Shown here: piece after piece, positions 49,428-59,313 of the stretch
Layout: each line of letters starts with the position of its first letter
Position numbering within the stretch: the stretch's first letter is position 1
NCBI RefSeq assembly: GCF_014646275.1
Contig: NZ_BMND01000017.1
Coordinates: 90,979-154,978, forward strand
Origin: Streptomyces kronopolitis
Lineage (GTDB): Bacteria; Actinomycetota; Actinomycetes; Streptomycetales; Streptomycetaceae
Direction: 5' to 3'
Length of the DNA: 64,000 nt
Notes under the pieces: model-generated
What the model was told of the DNA's origin: nothing
The model's input: the letters and a program-made list of their open reading frames with translations, nothing else
Databases searched by the model: none
Position numbers and translations under genes: made by a program

Positions 49428-51347
49428 ATGACCGCTCCATCCATCCGCAACGTTTCCGAGCGCGAAGCACGCCAGGTCGCCGAGGCGGCCCGTGAGCAGG
49501 ACTGGCGCAAGCCCAGCTTCGCCAAGGAACTGTTCCTGGGGCGCTTTAGGCTCGACCTCATCCATCCGCATCCCACCCCTGCGGTCGACGACGTGCGCCG
49601 GGGCGAGAAATTCCTCGCCACGCTGCGCGAGTTCTGCGAGACGAAGATCGACAGCGCCCGGATCGAGCGCGAGGGAAAGATTCCGGACGAGACCGTCAAC
49701 GGGCTCAAGGAACTCGGCGCGCTCGGCATGAAGATCGACGCCAAGTACGGCGGCCTCGGACTGACCCAGGTCTACTACAACCGGGCGCTGTCCCTGGTCG
49801 GCACCGCCAGCCCCGCCATCGGCGCGCTGCTCTCCGCGCATCAGTCGATCGGCGTACCGCAGCCGCTGAAGCTGTTCGGCACCAAGGAGCAGAAGGAGAC
49901 CTTCCTGCCGCGCCTGGCGCGCACGGACATCTCCGCGTTCCTGCTGACCGAGCCCGACGTCGGCTCCGACCCGGCCCGGCTGGCGACCACGGCCGTCCCG
50001 GACGGCGACGACTACGTCCTCGACGGCGTGAAGCTGTGGACCACCAACGGCGTGGTCGCCGACCTGCTGGTGGTCATGGCGCGGGTGCCCGCCTCCGAGG
50101 GCCACAAGGGCGGCATCACGGCCTTCGTCGTCGAGGCCGATTCGCCCGGCGTCACCGTCGAGCACCGCAACGCCTTCATGGGCCTGCGCGGCCTGGAGAA
50201 CGGCGTCACCCGCTTCCACCGGGTGCGGGTCCCCGCCGCCCACCGTATCGGCCCCGAGGGCGCCGGCCTGAAGATCGCGCTGACCACCCTCAACACCGGG
50301 CGGCTGTCGCTGCCCGCGATGTGCGTCGGCTCCGGCAAGTGGTGCCTGAAGATCGCCCGCGAGTGGTCCGGGGCCCGCGAGCAGTGGGGCCGCCCGGTCG
50401 CCGAGCACGAGGCCGTCGGCGCCAAGATCTCCTTCATCGCCGCCACCACCTTCGCCCTGGAGGCGGTCGTCGACCTCTCCTCGCAGATGGCTGACGAGAA
50501 CCGCAACGACATCCGCATCGAGGCCGCCCTCGCCAAGCTCTACGGCTCCGAGATGGGCTGGCTGATCGCCGACGAACTCGTCCAGATCCGCGGCGGACGC
50601 GGCTTCGAGACCGCCGACTCGCTCGCCGCCCGCGGCGAACGCGCCGTCCCCGCCGAGCAGCTGCTGCGCGACATGCGCATCAACCGGATCTTCGAGGGCT
50701 CCACGGAGATCATGCACCTGCTGATCGCCCGCGAGGCGGTGGACGCCCATCTGTCCGTCGCCGGCGACCTCATCGACCCCGACAAGACCCTCGCCGACAA
50801 GGGCCGGGCGGCGGCCAAGGCCGGCGGCTTCTACGCCCGCTGGCTGCCCAAGCTCGTCGCGGGGCCGGGCCAGCTCCCGCGCACCTACCAGGAGTTCGGG
50901 ATGCTCGCCGGGCATCTGCGGTACGTCGAGCGGACCTCCCGCAAGCTCGCCCGGTCCACCTTCTACGCGATGTCGCGCTGGCAGGGCCGGATGGAGACCA
51001 AGCAGGGCTTCCTCGGCCGGATCGTCGACATCGGCGCGGAGCTGTTCGCGATGAGCGCCGCCTGCGTCCGCGCCGAGTACCTCCGGGAGACCGACGACCA
51101 CGGCCGCGAGGCCCAGCAGCTGGCCGACGTCTTCTGCCGGCAGGCGCGGATCCGGATCGAGGAGCTGTTCGGCCGGCTGTGGACCAACACCGACGACCTC
51201 GACCGCAAGGTCGTCTCCGGGGTCCTCGGCGGCAGCTACACCTGGCTGGAGGACGGCATCGTCGACCCCAGCGGCGACGGCCCCTGGATCGCCGACGCCA
51301 CCCCGGGCCCGAGCAGGACGGACAACGTGCGGCGGCCCATCAGCTGA
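49428..51347 (+). CDS. Acyl-CoA dehydrogenase (long-chain/ACAD9-like)
   Basis: A 639-aa flavoprotein, long for the family because of a ~170-residue C-terminal extension like that of very-long-chain acyl-CoA dehydrogenases. The FAD and substrate motifs are F-L-L-T-E-P-D-V-G-S-D-P, L-W-T-T-N-G and F-E-G-S-T-E-I-M, and Q-I-R-G-G-R-G-F precedes the active-site region. It catalyses the first step of beta-oxidation with electron-transferring flavoprotein as acceptor. ATG 49428 follows GAGGTGAG. It is separated from the upstream genes by a terminator, so it is probably an independent unit. Confidence 0.94.
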   Translation: MTAPSIRNVSEREARQVAEAAREQDWRKPSFAKELFLGRFRLDLIHPHPTPAVDDVRRGEKFLATLREFCETKIDSARIEREGKIPDETVNGLKELGALGMKIDAKYGGLGLTQVYYNRALSLVGTASPAIGALLSAHQSIGVPQPLKLFGTKEQKETFLPRLARTDISAFLLTEPDVGSDPARLATTAVPDGDDYVLDGVKLWTTNGVVADLLVVMARVPASEGHKGGITAFVVEADSPGVTVEHRNAFMGLRGLENGVTRFHRVRVPAAHRIGPEGAGLKIALTTLNTGRLSLPAMCVGSGKWCLKIAREWSGAREQWGRPVAEHEAVGAKISFIAATTFALEAVVDLSSQMADENRNDIRIEAALAKLYGSEMGWLIADELVQIRGGRGFETADSLAARGERAVPAEQLLRDMRINRIFEGSTEIMHLLIAREAVDAHLSVAGDLIDPDKTLADKGRAAAKAGGFYARWLPKLVAGPGQLPRTYQEFGMLAGHLRYVERTSRKLARSTFYAMSRWQGRMETKQGFLGRIVDIGAELFAMSAACVRAEYLRETDDHGREAQQLADVFCRQARIRIEELFGRLWTNTDDLDRKVVSGVLGGSYTWLEDGIVDPSGDGPWIADATPGPSRTDNVRRPIS

Positions 51348-51367
51348 CCCACGCGCGGTGCGCGCCC

Positions 51368-51405
51368 CGGGGCCGCTGCGGCAGTCCGCCGCCGCAGCGG
51401 CCCCG
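51368..51405 (+). terminator. Terminator after the acyl-CoA dehydrogenase gene
   Basis: CGGGGCCGCTGCGGC (51368-51382) pairs perfectly with GCCGCAGCGGCCCCG (51391-51405), a 15-bp stem 20 bases past the stop. There is no U-tract. Confidence 0.75.
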
Positions 51406-51492
51406 AGGCGTGCCGGGCGCCGGGGCCCCGATGATCGCCGGGATGCGCCCTTGGTGTCCGCGGCGCCCCGGCGACCGGCCACAATGGACCCC

Positions 51493-52767
51493 ATGACGGA
51501 CTCCCTCGCCCATCCGCACCTGCGCTTCGAGCCCGCCGCCGGCGATCCGGACGGCCCGCACGGGCCCCGTTCCCTGGTGATCCTCGGCTCGACCGGTTCG
51601 ATCGGCACCCAGGCGATCGACATCGTGCTGCGCAACCCCGACCGCTTCCACGTCACCGCGCTCTCCGCGGCCGGCGGCCGGGTCGAGCTGCTCGCCGAGC
51701 AGGCGCACCAGCTGCGGGTGACCGCCGTCGCCGTGGCCCGCGAGGACGCCGTGCCGGCGCTGCGCGCGGCACTGGCGGACCGCTACGGCGCGGGCGAGCC
51801 GCTGCCCGAGATCCTGGCCGGCCCCGACGCGGCCACCGACCTGGCCGCCTCGCCCTGCCACACCGTCCTCAACGGCATCACCGGCTCCATCGGCCTCGCC
51901 CCGACGCTGGCGGCCCTGAAGGCCGGCCATGTGCTGGCCCTCGCCAACAAGGAGTCGCTGATCGTCGGCGGCCCGCTGGTCAAGGCCGTCGCCGCGCCCG
52001 GCCAGATCATCCCCGTCGACTCCGAGCACTCCGCGCTCTTCCAGGCGCTGGCCGGCGGCGCCCGCGCCGAGGTCCGCAAGCTCGTGGTCACCGCCTCCGG
52101 CGGCCCGTTCCGCGGCCGGACGAAGCGGGAGCTGGCCGGGGTCACCCCCGAGCAGGCGCTGGCCCACCCCACCTGGTCGATGGGCCCGGTCGTCACGATC
52201 AACTCCGCGACCCTCGTCAACAAGGGGCTGGAGGTCATCGAGGCGCATCTGCTGTTCGACGTGCCCTTCGAGCGCATCGAGGTCGTCGTCCATCCGCAGT
52301 CCTACATCCACTCGATGGTGGAGTTCACCGACGGCTCCACGCTCGCCCAGGCCAGCCCGCCCGACATGCGCATGCCGATCGCGCTGGGCATCGGCTGGCC
52401 CGAGCGGGTCCCCGACGCCGCACCGGGCGTGGACTGGACGAACGCCCAGAAGTGGGAGTTCTTCCCGCTCGACGGGTCGGCCTTCCCGTCCGTCCCGCTG
52501 GCCTGCCACGTGGGCGAGCTGGGCGGCACCGCACCGGCCGTCTTCAACGCGGCGAACGAGGAATGCGTGGAGGCATTCCTCCGGGGCGGGCTGCCGTTCA
52601 CAGGGATTGTGGATACCGTCGCCGATGTGGTCGCCGCACACGGCACGCCCGCCCGGGGAACTTCCCTGACGGTCGCGGACGTCCTGGAAGCGGAGACCTG
52701 GGCGCGCGCCCGCGCCCGCGAACTGGCCGCCCGTGCGGCACGGACACCTTCGGAGGCTCGCGCATGA
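51493..52767 (+). CDS. dxr: 1-deoxy-D-xylulose 5-phosphate reductoisomerase
   Basis: A 424-aa enzyme of the MEP isoprenoid pathway that converts DXP to MEP with NADPH. The N-terminal V-I-L-G-S-T-G-S-I-G binds NADPH, and A-N-K-E-S-L, V-D-S-E-H-S-A, A-S-G-G-P-F and N-S-A-T-L-V-N-K-G-L-E belong to the metal/substrate site. ATG 51493 or ATG 51484 could be used; neither has a ribosome site. The stop overlaps the rseP start (ATGA). ispG of the same pathway lies two genes on. Confidence 0.96.
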   Translation: MTDSLAHPHLRFEPAAGDPDGPHGPRSLVILGSTGSIGTQAIDIVLRNPDRFHVTALSAAGGRVELLAEQAHQLRVTAVAVAREDAVPALRAALADRYGAGEPLPEILAGPDAATDLAASPCHTVLNGITGSIGLAPTLAALKAGHVLALANKESLIVGGPLVKAVAAPGQIIPVDSEHSALFQALAGGARAEVRKLVVTASGGPFRGRTKRELAGVTPEQALAHPTWSMGPVVTINSATLVNKGLEVIEAHLLFDVPFERIEVVVHPQSYIHSMVEFTDGSTLAQASPPDMRMPIALGIGWPERVPDAAPGVDWTNAQKWEFFPLDGSAFPSVPLACHVGELGGTAPAVFNAANEECVEAFLRGGLPFTGIVDTVADVVAAHGTPARGTSLTVADVLEAETWARARARELAARAARTPSEARA

Positions 52768-54065
52768 CGACCTGGATGACCATCCTCGGCATAGTCGTCT
52801 TCGTCGTCGGCCTGCTGTTCTCCATCGCCTGGCACGAGCTCGGCCACCTCTCCACGGCCAAGCTGTTCGGCATCCGCGTGCCGCAGTACATGGTGGGCTT
52901 CGGGCCGACGCTCTTCTCCCGCAAGAAGGGCGACACCGAGTACGGCATCAAGGCCGTCCCGCTCGGCGGCTACATCCGCATGATCGGGATGTTCCCGCCC
53001 GGGGACGACGGAAAGCTCCAGGCCCGCTCCACCTCGCCGTTCCGCGGCATGATCGAGGACGCCCGCTCGGCGGCCTTCGAGGAGATGCAGCCCGGCGACG
53101 AGAAGCGGCTCTTCTACACCCGCAAGCCCTGGAAGCGCGTCATCGTGATGTTCGCCGGGCCGTTCATGAATCTGATCCTGGCGGTCGTGATCTTCATGAG
53201 CGTGCTGATGGGCTTCGGCATCAACACCCAGACGACCTCGGTCGGCTCCGTCTCGGACTGCGTCATCTCGGCGGCCGCCAAGACCGACAAGTGTCCGGCC
53301 GGCGCCAAGGACTCCCCGGCCAAGGCCGCGGGCCTGCGGGCCGGCGACAAGATCGTGTCGTTCAACGGCCGCGCCGTCCCCGACTGGGACGCCCTCCAGC
53401 GGCAGATCCGCGACACCACCGGGCCCGCCACCCTGGTTGTCGAGCGGCACGGCGCCCGGACGACCCTGCACGCCGACCTGATCGAGAACAAGGTCGCCAA
53501 GACCGACGGCCACGGCGGCTATGTGCCCGGCCAGTTCGTCAGCGCCGGATTCCTCGGTTTCACCCCGGCCAGCGGCGTGGTCCCGCAGACCTTCGGCCAG
53601 TCCGTCGACCGCATGGGCAACATGGTCGAGCAGGGCGTCTCCTCGCTGGTGAACCTCCCCGCCAAGGTCCCCGACCTGTGGAACGCGGCCTTCAACGGCG
53701 GCGAGCGCAAGCAGGACTCCCCGATGGGCGTGGTCGGCGCGGCCCGGGTCGGCGGCGAGGTCTTCTCGCTGCACATCCCGCCGGAGCAGCGGGTGGCGAC
53801 CATGCTCTTCCTGGTCGCCGGCTTCAACCTCTCGCTGTTCCTGTTCAACATGCTGCCGCTGCTGCCGCTGGACGGCGGGCACATCGCCGGGGCCCTGTGG
53901 GAGTCGATCCGGCGGGCCTTCGCCAAGATCGTCCGGCGGCCCGACCCCGGCCCCTTCGACGTCGCCAAGCTGATGCCGATCGCCTACGTCGTCGCCGGGA
54001 TCTTCATCTGCTTCACCCTGCTGGTGCTCGTCGCCGACGTGGTGAATCCGGTGAAGCTGACCTGA
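52764..54065 (+). CDS. rseP: Site-2 protease (RseP/Rip1-like, M50)
   Basis: A 433-aa intramembrane zinc metalloprotease. The H-E-L-G-H motif is at residues 24-28 in the first membrane segment, a PDZ domain (G-L-R-A-G-D-K-I-V-S-F-N-G) lies in the centre and L-L-P-L-D-G-G-H-I marks the third metal ligand. Such proteases cut membrane-bound anti-sigma factors and other regulators. A ~25-residue insertion before the PDZ core carries two Cys (S-D-C-V-I, T-D-K-C-P). ATG 52764 has GGAGG seven bases upstream inside dxr, so the two genes are coupled. Confidence 0.95.
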   Translation: MTTWMTILGIVVFVVGLLFSIAWHELGHLSTAKLFGIRVPQYMVGFGPTLFSRKKGDTEYGIKAVPLGGYIRMIGMFPPGDDGKLQARSTSPFRGMIEDARSAAFEEMQPGDEKRLFYTRKPWKRVIVMFAGPFMNLILAVVIFMSVLMGFGINTQTTSVGSVSDCVISAAAKTDKCPAGAKDSPAKAAGLRAGDKIVSFNGRAVPDWDALQRQIRDTTGPATLVVERHGARTTLHADLIENKVAKTDGHGGYVPGQFVSAGFLGFTPASGVVPQTFGQSVDRMGNMVEQGVSSLVNLPAKVPDLWNAAFNGGERKQDSPMGVVGAARVGGEVFSLHIPPEQRVATMLFLVAGFNLSLFLFNMLPLLPLDGGHIAGALWESIRRAFAKIVRRPDPGPFDVAKLMPIAYVVAGIFICFTLLVLVADVVNPVKLT

Positions 54066-54080
54066 CGGCGCCGGCGGGCG

Positions 54081-54130
54081 GGACGGCCGGGCACCTCTGC
54101 GGCGTTTGGAGGTGCCCGGCCGTCCCCTTT
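54081..54130 (+). terminator. Strong terminator between rseP and ispG
   Basis: GGACGGCCGGGCACCTC (54081-54097) pairs perfectly with GAGGTGCCCGGCCGTCC (54109-54125), a 17-bp stem with an 11-base loop, followed by CCTTT. Confidence 0.85.
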
Positions 54131-54240
54131 CGTGGTGCCCCGGGGAGCGGATGTGCCTCCTTTGAGCCCGGTGCCGTAACCTCGAAGGCCGGAGCCCGCC
54201 GACGCGGGGCCTAGATCCACACCTTGGGGTTGCTCGCCAG

Positions 54241-55398
<1,158 letters not shown>

Positions 55399-55420
55399 GC
55401 CCCGCCCTCCCGCAGCCGCC

Positions 55421-55453
55421 GAGCCCCGCCGCCCGCACCGGGCCGCGGGGCTC
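55421..55453 (+). terminator. Terminator after ispG
   Basis: GAGCCCCGC (55421-55429) pairs with GCGGGGCTC (55445-55453), 23 bases past the stop. Farther on, GCCAGG (55517-55522) and CCTGGC (55534-55539) form a palindrome that could be an operator of the next gene. Confidence 0.6.
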
Positions 55454-55573
55454 CCGGCCGCCCGGGGCGCTCCGTCCCGCCGGGGCCGGGTGCTCCCCGC
55501 GACCGCGAGGTAAAGTGCCAGGACCTGCTATCGCCTGGCCTCCCAGGCCCGTAACGGTGAGGCTGTCCGACAC

Positions 55574-56419
55574 GTGCTGACGACCACTGCCATCAAGGTC
55601 CTCGAGCCCGGGGAGCTCGACGACGCCCTCGCGGTCCTGGACCGTGATCCGGTCGCCAATGCCTTTGTCGCCGCCCGGGTGCAGATCGCCGGCCTCGACC
55701 CCTGGCGGCTCGGCGGCGAGATGTGGGGCTGGTATGTCGGCGGCCGCCTGGAGTCGCTCTGCTACGCCGGCGCCAACCTCGTCCCGGTCTGCGCCACCTC
55801 CGAGGCCGTCCGCGGCTTCGCCGAACGCGCCCGCCGCCAGGGCCGCCGCTGCTCGTCCATCGTCGGCCCCGCGGCCGCCACGACCGAACTCTGGTCGCTC
55901 CTGGAGCCGTACTGGGGACCGGCCCGCGAGATCCGCACCCGCCAGCCGCTGATGGTCACCACCGCACCCTCCGCCGAGATCGCACCCGACCCGGACGTCC
56001 GGCGGATCCGCAAGAACGAGATGGACCTGATCATGCCCGCCTGCGTGGCTATGTTCACCGAAGAGGTCGGCATCTCCCCGATGGCCGGCGACGGCGGCCT
56101 CCTCTACCAGGCCCGGGTCGCCGAACTCGTCGGCGCCGGGCGCTCGTTCGCCCGCATCGAGGACGGCAAGGTCATCTTCAAGGCCGAGATCGGCGCCGCC
56201 ACCCAGCGGGCCTGCCAGATCCAGGGCGTCTGGGTCGACCCCGCCCACCGCGGCCAGGGCCTGTCCGAGACCGGCATGGCCGCCGTGCTGCGCTACGCCC
56301 TGCGCGATGTCGCCCCCGTCGTCAGCCTCTACGTCAACGACTTCAACACCGCCGCCCGCGCCTCCTACCGCCGGGTGGGCTTCGAAGAGGTCGGTGCCTT
56401 CATGAGTGTCCTCTTCTGA
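55574..56419 (+). CDS. GNAT-family acetyltransferase with DUF4081-type N-terminus
   Basis: A 281-aa protein. The C-terminal ~120 residues are a GNAT domain: the acetyl-CoA motif V-W-V-D-P-A-H-R-G-Q-G-L-S and the closing Y-V-N-D-F-N-T-A-A-R-A-S-Y-R-R-V-G-F. The N-terminal half (A-V-L-D-R-D-P-V-A-N-A-F-V-A-A-R) matches the DUF4081 region found in actinobacterial acetyltransferases. The acceptor is unknown. GTG 55574 has only a distant GGTGAGG in front. Confidence 0.9.
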   Translation: MLTTTAIKVLEPGELDDALAVLDRDPVANAFVAARVQIAGLDPWRLGGEMWGWYVGGRLESLCYAGANLVPVCATSEAVRGFAERARRQGRRCSSIVGPAAATTELWSLLEPYWGPAREIRTRQPLMVTTAPSAEIAPDPDVRRIRKNEMDLIMPACVAMFTEEVGISPMAGDGGLLYQARVAELVGAGRSFARIEDGKVIFKAEIGAATQRACQIQGVWVDPAHRGQGLSETGMAAVLRYALRDVAPVVSLYVNDFNTAARASYRRVGFEEVGAFMSVLF

Positions 56420-56462
56420 TCGCGGCGTATTGTTCGGGCCCGCCGCCTTGTACGCTCCGGGC

Positions 56463-56999
56463 ATGAATGACGTCGCGGTCGGCCCGCTCGATCTTGCTGC
56501 CCGCGTCGATGACGCGCTGGCCGTCCAGGCGCTCGCCTTCGGCCTGAGCGATGAGGAGATCGCCGTCCGCCGGCACATCGTGCTGCGCCACCTCGGCTGC
56601 ACCGGCGCCCGCGCCCTCGGCGCCACCGCCCCCGACGGCCGGCTGCTCGGCTTCGTCTACGGCATGCCCAACGACCGCGCCCACTGGTGGTCCACGGTCG
56701 TCGAGCCCTACCTCCGCAGCGCGGCCCTCGACCACTGGCTCGACGACTCCTTCACCATCACCGAGCTGCACGTCCACCCCGCCCACCAGCACCGCGGCAT
56801 CGGCCGCGCCCTGATCACCCGCATCACCGACGAGACCGGCGAACCCCGCTCCATCCTCTCCGCCATCGACACCGAGAGCCCCGCCCGCCACCTCTACCGC
56901 TCCCTCGGCTACCAGGACCTGGCCCGCCGCGTCCTCTTCCCCAGCGCCCCCACCCCGTACGCGGTCATGGGCGCGCCCCTTCCCCTGCGTCGGCGTTAG
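56463..56999 (+). CDS. GNAT-family acetyltransferase
   Basis: A 178-aa single-domain GNAT protein: L-H-V-H-P-A-H-Q-H-R-G-I-G-R-A-L binds the pyrophosphate of acetyl-CoA, and A-R-H-L-Y-R-S-L-G-Y-Q closes the domain. The acceptor cannot be predicted. ATG 56463 lies 43 bases after the previous GNAT gene, so they may form one transcript; the two proteins are not close paralogues. A long inverted-repeat element begins ten bases after the stop. Confidence 0.9.
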   Translation: MNDVAVGPLDLAARVDDALAVQALAFGLSDEEIAVRRHIVLRHLGCTGARALGATAPDGRLLGFVYGMPNDRAHWWSTVVEPYLRSAALDHWLDDSFTITELHVHPAHQHRGIGRALITRITDETGEPRSILSAIDTESPARHLYRSLGYQDLARRVLFPSAPTPYAVMGAPLPLRRR

Positions 57000-57008
57000 G
57001 CGGTCGCC

Positions 57009-57454
57009 TTTCTTCCCACGTTTTCGGCTGTCCCGCCGTGGTGGTTTCTCGCCGTTGCGCCTGCGGCGGGCTTGTTGCCGCTGCGCTGGCGGTTCGGCTG
57101 CGGTGCCGCCCCTCCGGACTCCGTCCTGCGGTCCGGCCCCTTCCGTTGGGGGTGGGGGAGACCCGTGGGGGTGTCCGTGAGTGGTCGGGTGCACGTGGGT
57201 GGGTCCGATCACCGCAGGCACGGCAACTGGACGTGAACGGCCCGCCCCCACCGGCCTTTCCCACCCACTCACGGGAGGGGCCGCGCCGCAGGACGGAGTC
57301 CGGAGGAGCGGCACCGCACCCGACCACCCACGCCCGCCGCAGGCGCTACGGCGAAAAGCCGGAACGGCGGGGGAGCCGACAACGTGCAGGCCGCCGCGCG
57401 CAGCGCAACGGCGAGAAACCACCACGGCGGGCCAGCCGACAACGTGGGAAGAAA
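57009..57454. repeat. 446-bp inverted-repeat element between the second GNAT gene and proS
   Basis: This fills most of the gene-free 57000-57543. The outer arms 57009-57060 and 57403-57454 are complementary at 50 of 52 positions. Inner arms 57099-57141 and 57276-57318 match at 40 of 43. A third, shorter match lies nearer the centre (GTGAGTGG / CCACTCAC). On the right side part of the arm is repeated directly (around 57349-57388). No gene, transposase or target-site duplication is visible. It resembles an intergenic palindromic repeat or MITE-like element. Confidence 0.8.
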
Positions 57455-57543
57455 AACCAAGCGCAGCGACAACGCATTTTCGCCCCAGTGACCCCAAAGG
57501 CTAATCTCCAGGGAGTCATCTTTCTTACGCAGGAGAATCTCCC

Positions 57544-59253
57544 ATGGCCCACGCCGCACAGGTCCAGCGCATGTCCCGCTTGATGGTCAAGACACTGCGC
57601 GACGACCCGGCCGACGCCGAGACCGCCAGCCACAAGCTGCTCGTCCGCGCCGGGTACGTCCGCCGCTCCTCCGCCGGCATCTGGACGTGGCTGCCGCTGG
57701 GCAAGAAGGTCCTGGAGAACGTCTCCCGCATCGTGCGCGAGGAGATGGACGCCATCGGCGGCCAGGAGGTCCTGCTGCCGGCGCTGCTGCCCAAGGAGCC
57801 GTACCAGACCAGCGGCCGCTGGGAGGAGTACGGCGACCTGCTCTTCCGCCTCCAGGACCGCAAGGGGGCCGACTACCTCCTCGGCCCCACCCACGAGGAG
57901 ATCTTCACCCTCACGGTCAAGGACCAGTGCACGTCCTACAAGGACCTGCCGGTGATCCTCTACCAGATCCAGACCAAGTACCGCGACGAGGCCCGTCCCC
58001 GTTCCGGTGTGCTGCGCGGCCGCGAGTTCCAGATGAAGGACTCGTACAGCTTCGACACCACCGACGAGGGCCTGGAGCAGTCCTACGCCCTGCACCGCGC
58101 GGCCTACCAGAAGATCTTCGAGCGGCTGGGCCTGGACTACCGCATCGTCTCCGCCGTCTCCGGCGCGATGGGCGGCTCCGCCTCCGAGGAGTTCCTGGCC
58201 CCGGCCGCGGCCGGCGAGGACACCTTCGTGGACTGCCCCTCGTGCGACTACGCCGCCAACACCGAGGCCGTCACCGTCAAGGTCGCCCCGGTCGACGGCG
58301 CCGCGCACGGCCCGGTCGAGGAGCTGGACACCCCCGACACCCCGACCATCGAGACCCTGGCTGAGTTCCTCGGCGTACCGGCGGCCGCGACCCTGAAGAA
58401 TCTGCTGGTCAAGGTCGACGGCGAGATCGTCGCGGTCGGCGTCCCGGGCAACCGCGAGGTGGACCTCGGCAAGCTCGGCGAGCACCTCGCGCCGGCCACC
58501 GTCGAGCTGGTCACCGCCGAGGACTTCACCGACCGGCCCGACCTGGTCCGCGGCTACGTCGGCCCGCAGGGCCTGGCCGGCAAGGCGTTCCGCTACCTCG
58601 CCGACCCGCGCGTGGCCCCCGGCACGGCCTGGGTCACCGGCGCCAACAAGGACGGCAAGCACGCCCGCAACGTCGTCGCCGGCCGGGACTTCGAGGTCGA
58701 CGAGTACCTCGACGTGGTCGTCGTCGAGCCCGGCGACCCCTGCCCGAAGTGCGGCGCCGGCCTGAAGATCGACCGCGCCATCGAGATCGGCCACATCTTC
58801 CAGCTCGGCCGCAAGTACGCGGACGCCTTCGAGCTCGACGTGCTCGGCCAGAACGGCAAGCCCGCCCGGGTCACCATGGGCTCGTACGGCATCGGCGTCT
58901 CCCGTGCGGTGGCCGCGCTCGCCGAGCAGACGCACGACGAGAAGGGCCTGTGCTGGCCGCGCGAGGTCGCGCCGGCCGATGTGCACGTGGTCGCGGCCGG
59001 CAAGGCCAAGCAGACCGAGCTGGCGCTGGAGGTCGGCGAGCAGCTCGGCGCCGCGGGCCTGCGGGTCCTGGTCGACGACCGGGCCGGGGTCTCGCCGGGC
59101 GTGAAGTTCACCGACGCCGAGCTGCTGGGCGTGCCGGTCATCGTGGTCGCTGGCCGCCGCGCTGCCGAGGGCGTCGTCGAGGTCAAGGACCGCCGCACCG
59201 GCGAGCGCGAGGAGCTGACGGTCGAGGAGGCCGTCGCCCGCCTCGGCGCGTAA
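57544..59253 (+). CDS. proS: Prolyl-tRNA synthetase
   Basis: A 569-aa class II aminoacyl-tRNA synthetase of the bacterial type. Motif 2 (Y-R-D-E-A-R-P-R-S-G-V-L-R-G-R-E-F) and motif 3 (G-S-Y-G-I-G-V-S-R) frame an inserted YbaK-like editing domain (about residues 225-400), which removes misacylated Ala. The C-terminal anticodon-binding domain ends V-E-E-A-V-A-R-L-G-A. ATG 57544 has AGGAGA upstream (about 57529-57534). The promoter must lie between the inverted-repeat element and the start. Confidence 0.97.
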   Translation: MAHAAQVQRMSRLMVKTLRDDPADAETASHKLLVRAGYVRRSSAGIWTWLPLGKKVLENVSRIVREEMDAIGGQEVLLPALLPKEPYQTSGRWEEYGDLLFRLQDRKGADYLLGPTHEEIFTLTVKDQCTSYKDLPVILYQIQTKYRDEARPRSGVLRGREFQMKDSYSFDTTDEGLEQSYALHRAAYQKIFERLGLDYRIVSAVSGAMGGSASEEFLAPAAAGEDTFVDCPSCDYAANTEAVTVKVAPVDGAAHGPVEELDTPDTPTIETLAEFLGVPAAATLKNLLVKVDGEIVAVGVPGNREVDLGKLGEHLAPATVELVTAEDFTDRPDLVRGYVGPQGLAGKAFRYLADPRVAPGTAWVTGANKDGKHARNVVAGRDFEVDEYLDVVVVEPGDPCPKCGAGLKIDRAIEIGHIFQLGRKYADAFELDVLGQNGKPARVTMGSYGIGVSRAVAALAEQTHDEKGLCWPREVAPADVHVVAAGKAKQTELALEVGEQLGAAGLRVLVDDRAGVSPGVKFTDAELLGVPVIVVAGRRAAEGVVEVKDRRTGEREELTVEEAVARLGA

Positions 59254-59265
59254 GGACCGCACGGC

Positions 59266-59303
59266 AGCGGGCCGGCCGGGGCCGAATCCCCGGCCGGCCC
59301 GCT
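59266..59303. terminator. Bidirectional terminator between proS and the kinase-like gene
   Basis: AGCGGGCCGGCCGGGG (59266-59281) pairs perfectly with CCCCGGCCGGCCCGCT (59288-59303) around a six-base loop. It lies between convergent genes. Confidence 0.85.
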
Positions 59304-59313
59304 CGTGCGTCCG

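Noticed and set aside
57181..57504. Short open frames inside the inverted-repeat element
   Set aside because: The frames on both strands encode the same R-R-E-T-T-T-A-G-Q-P pieces because of the inverted arms; this is repeat sequence, not a gene.
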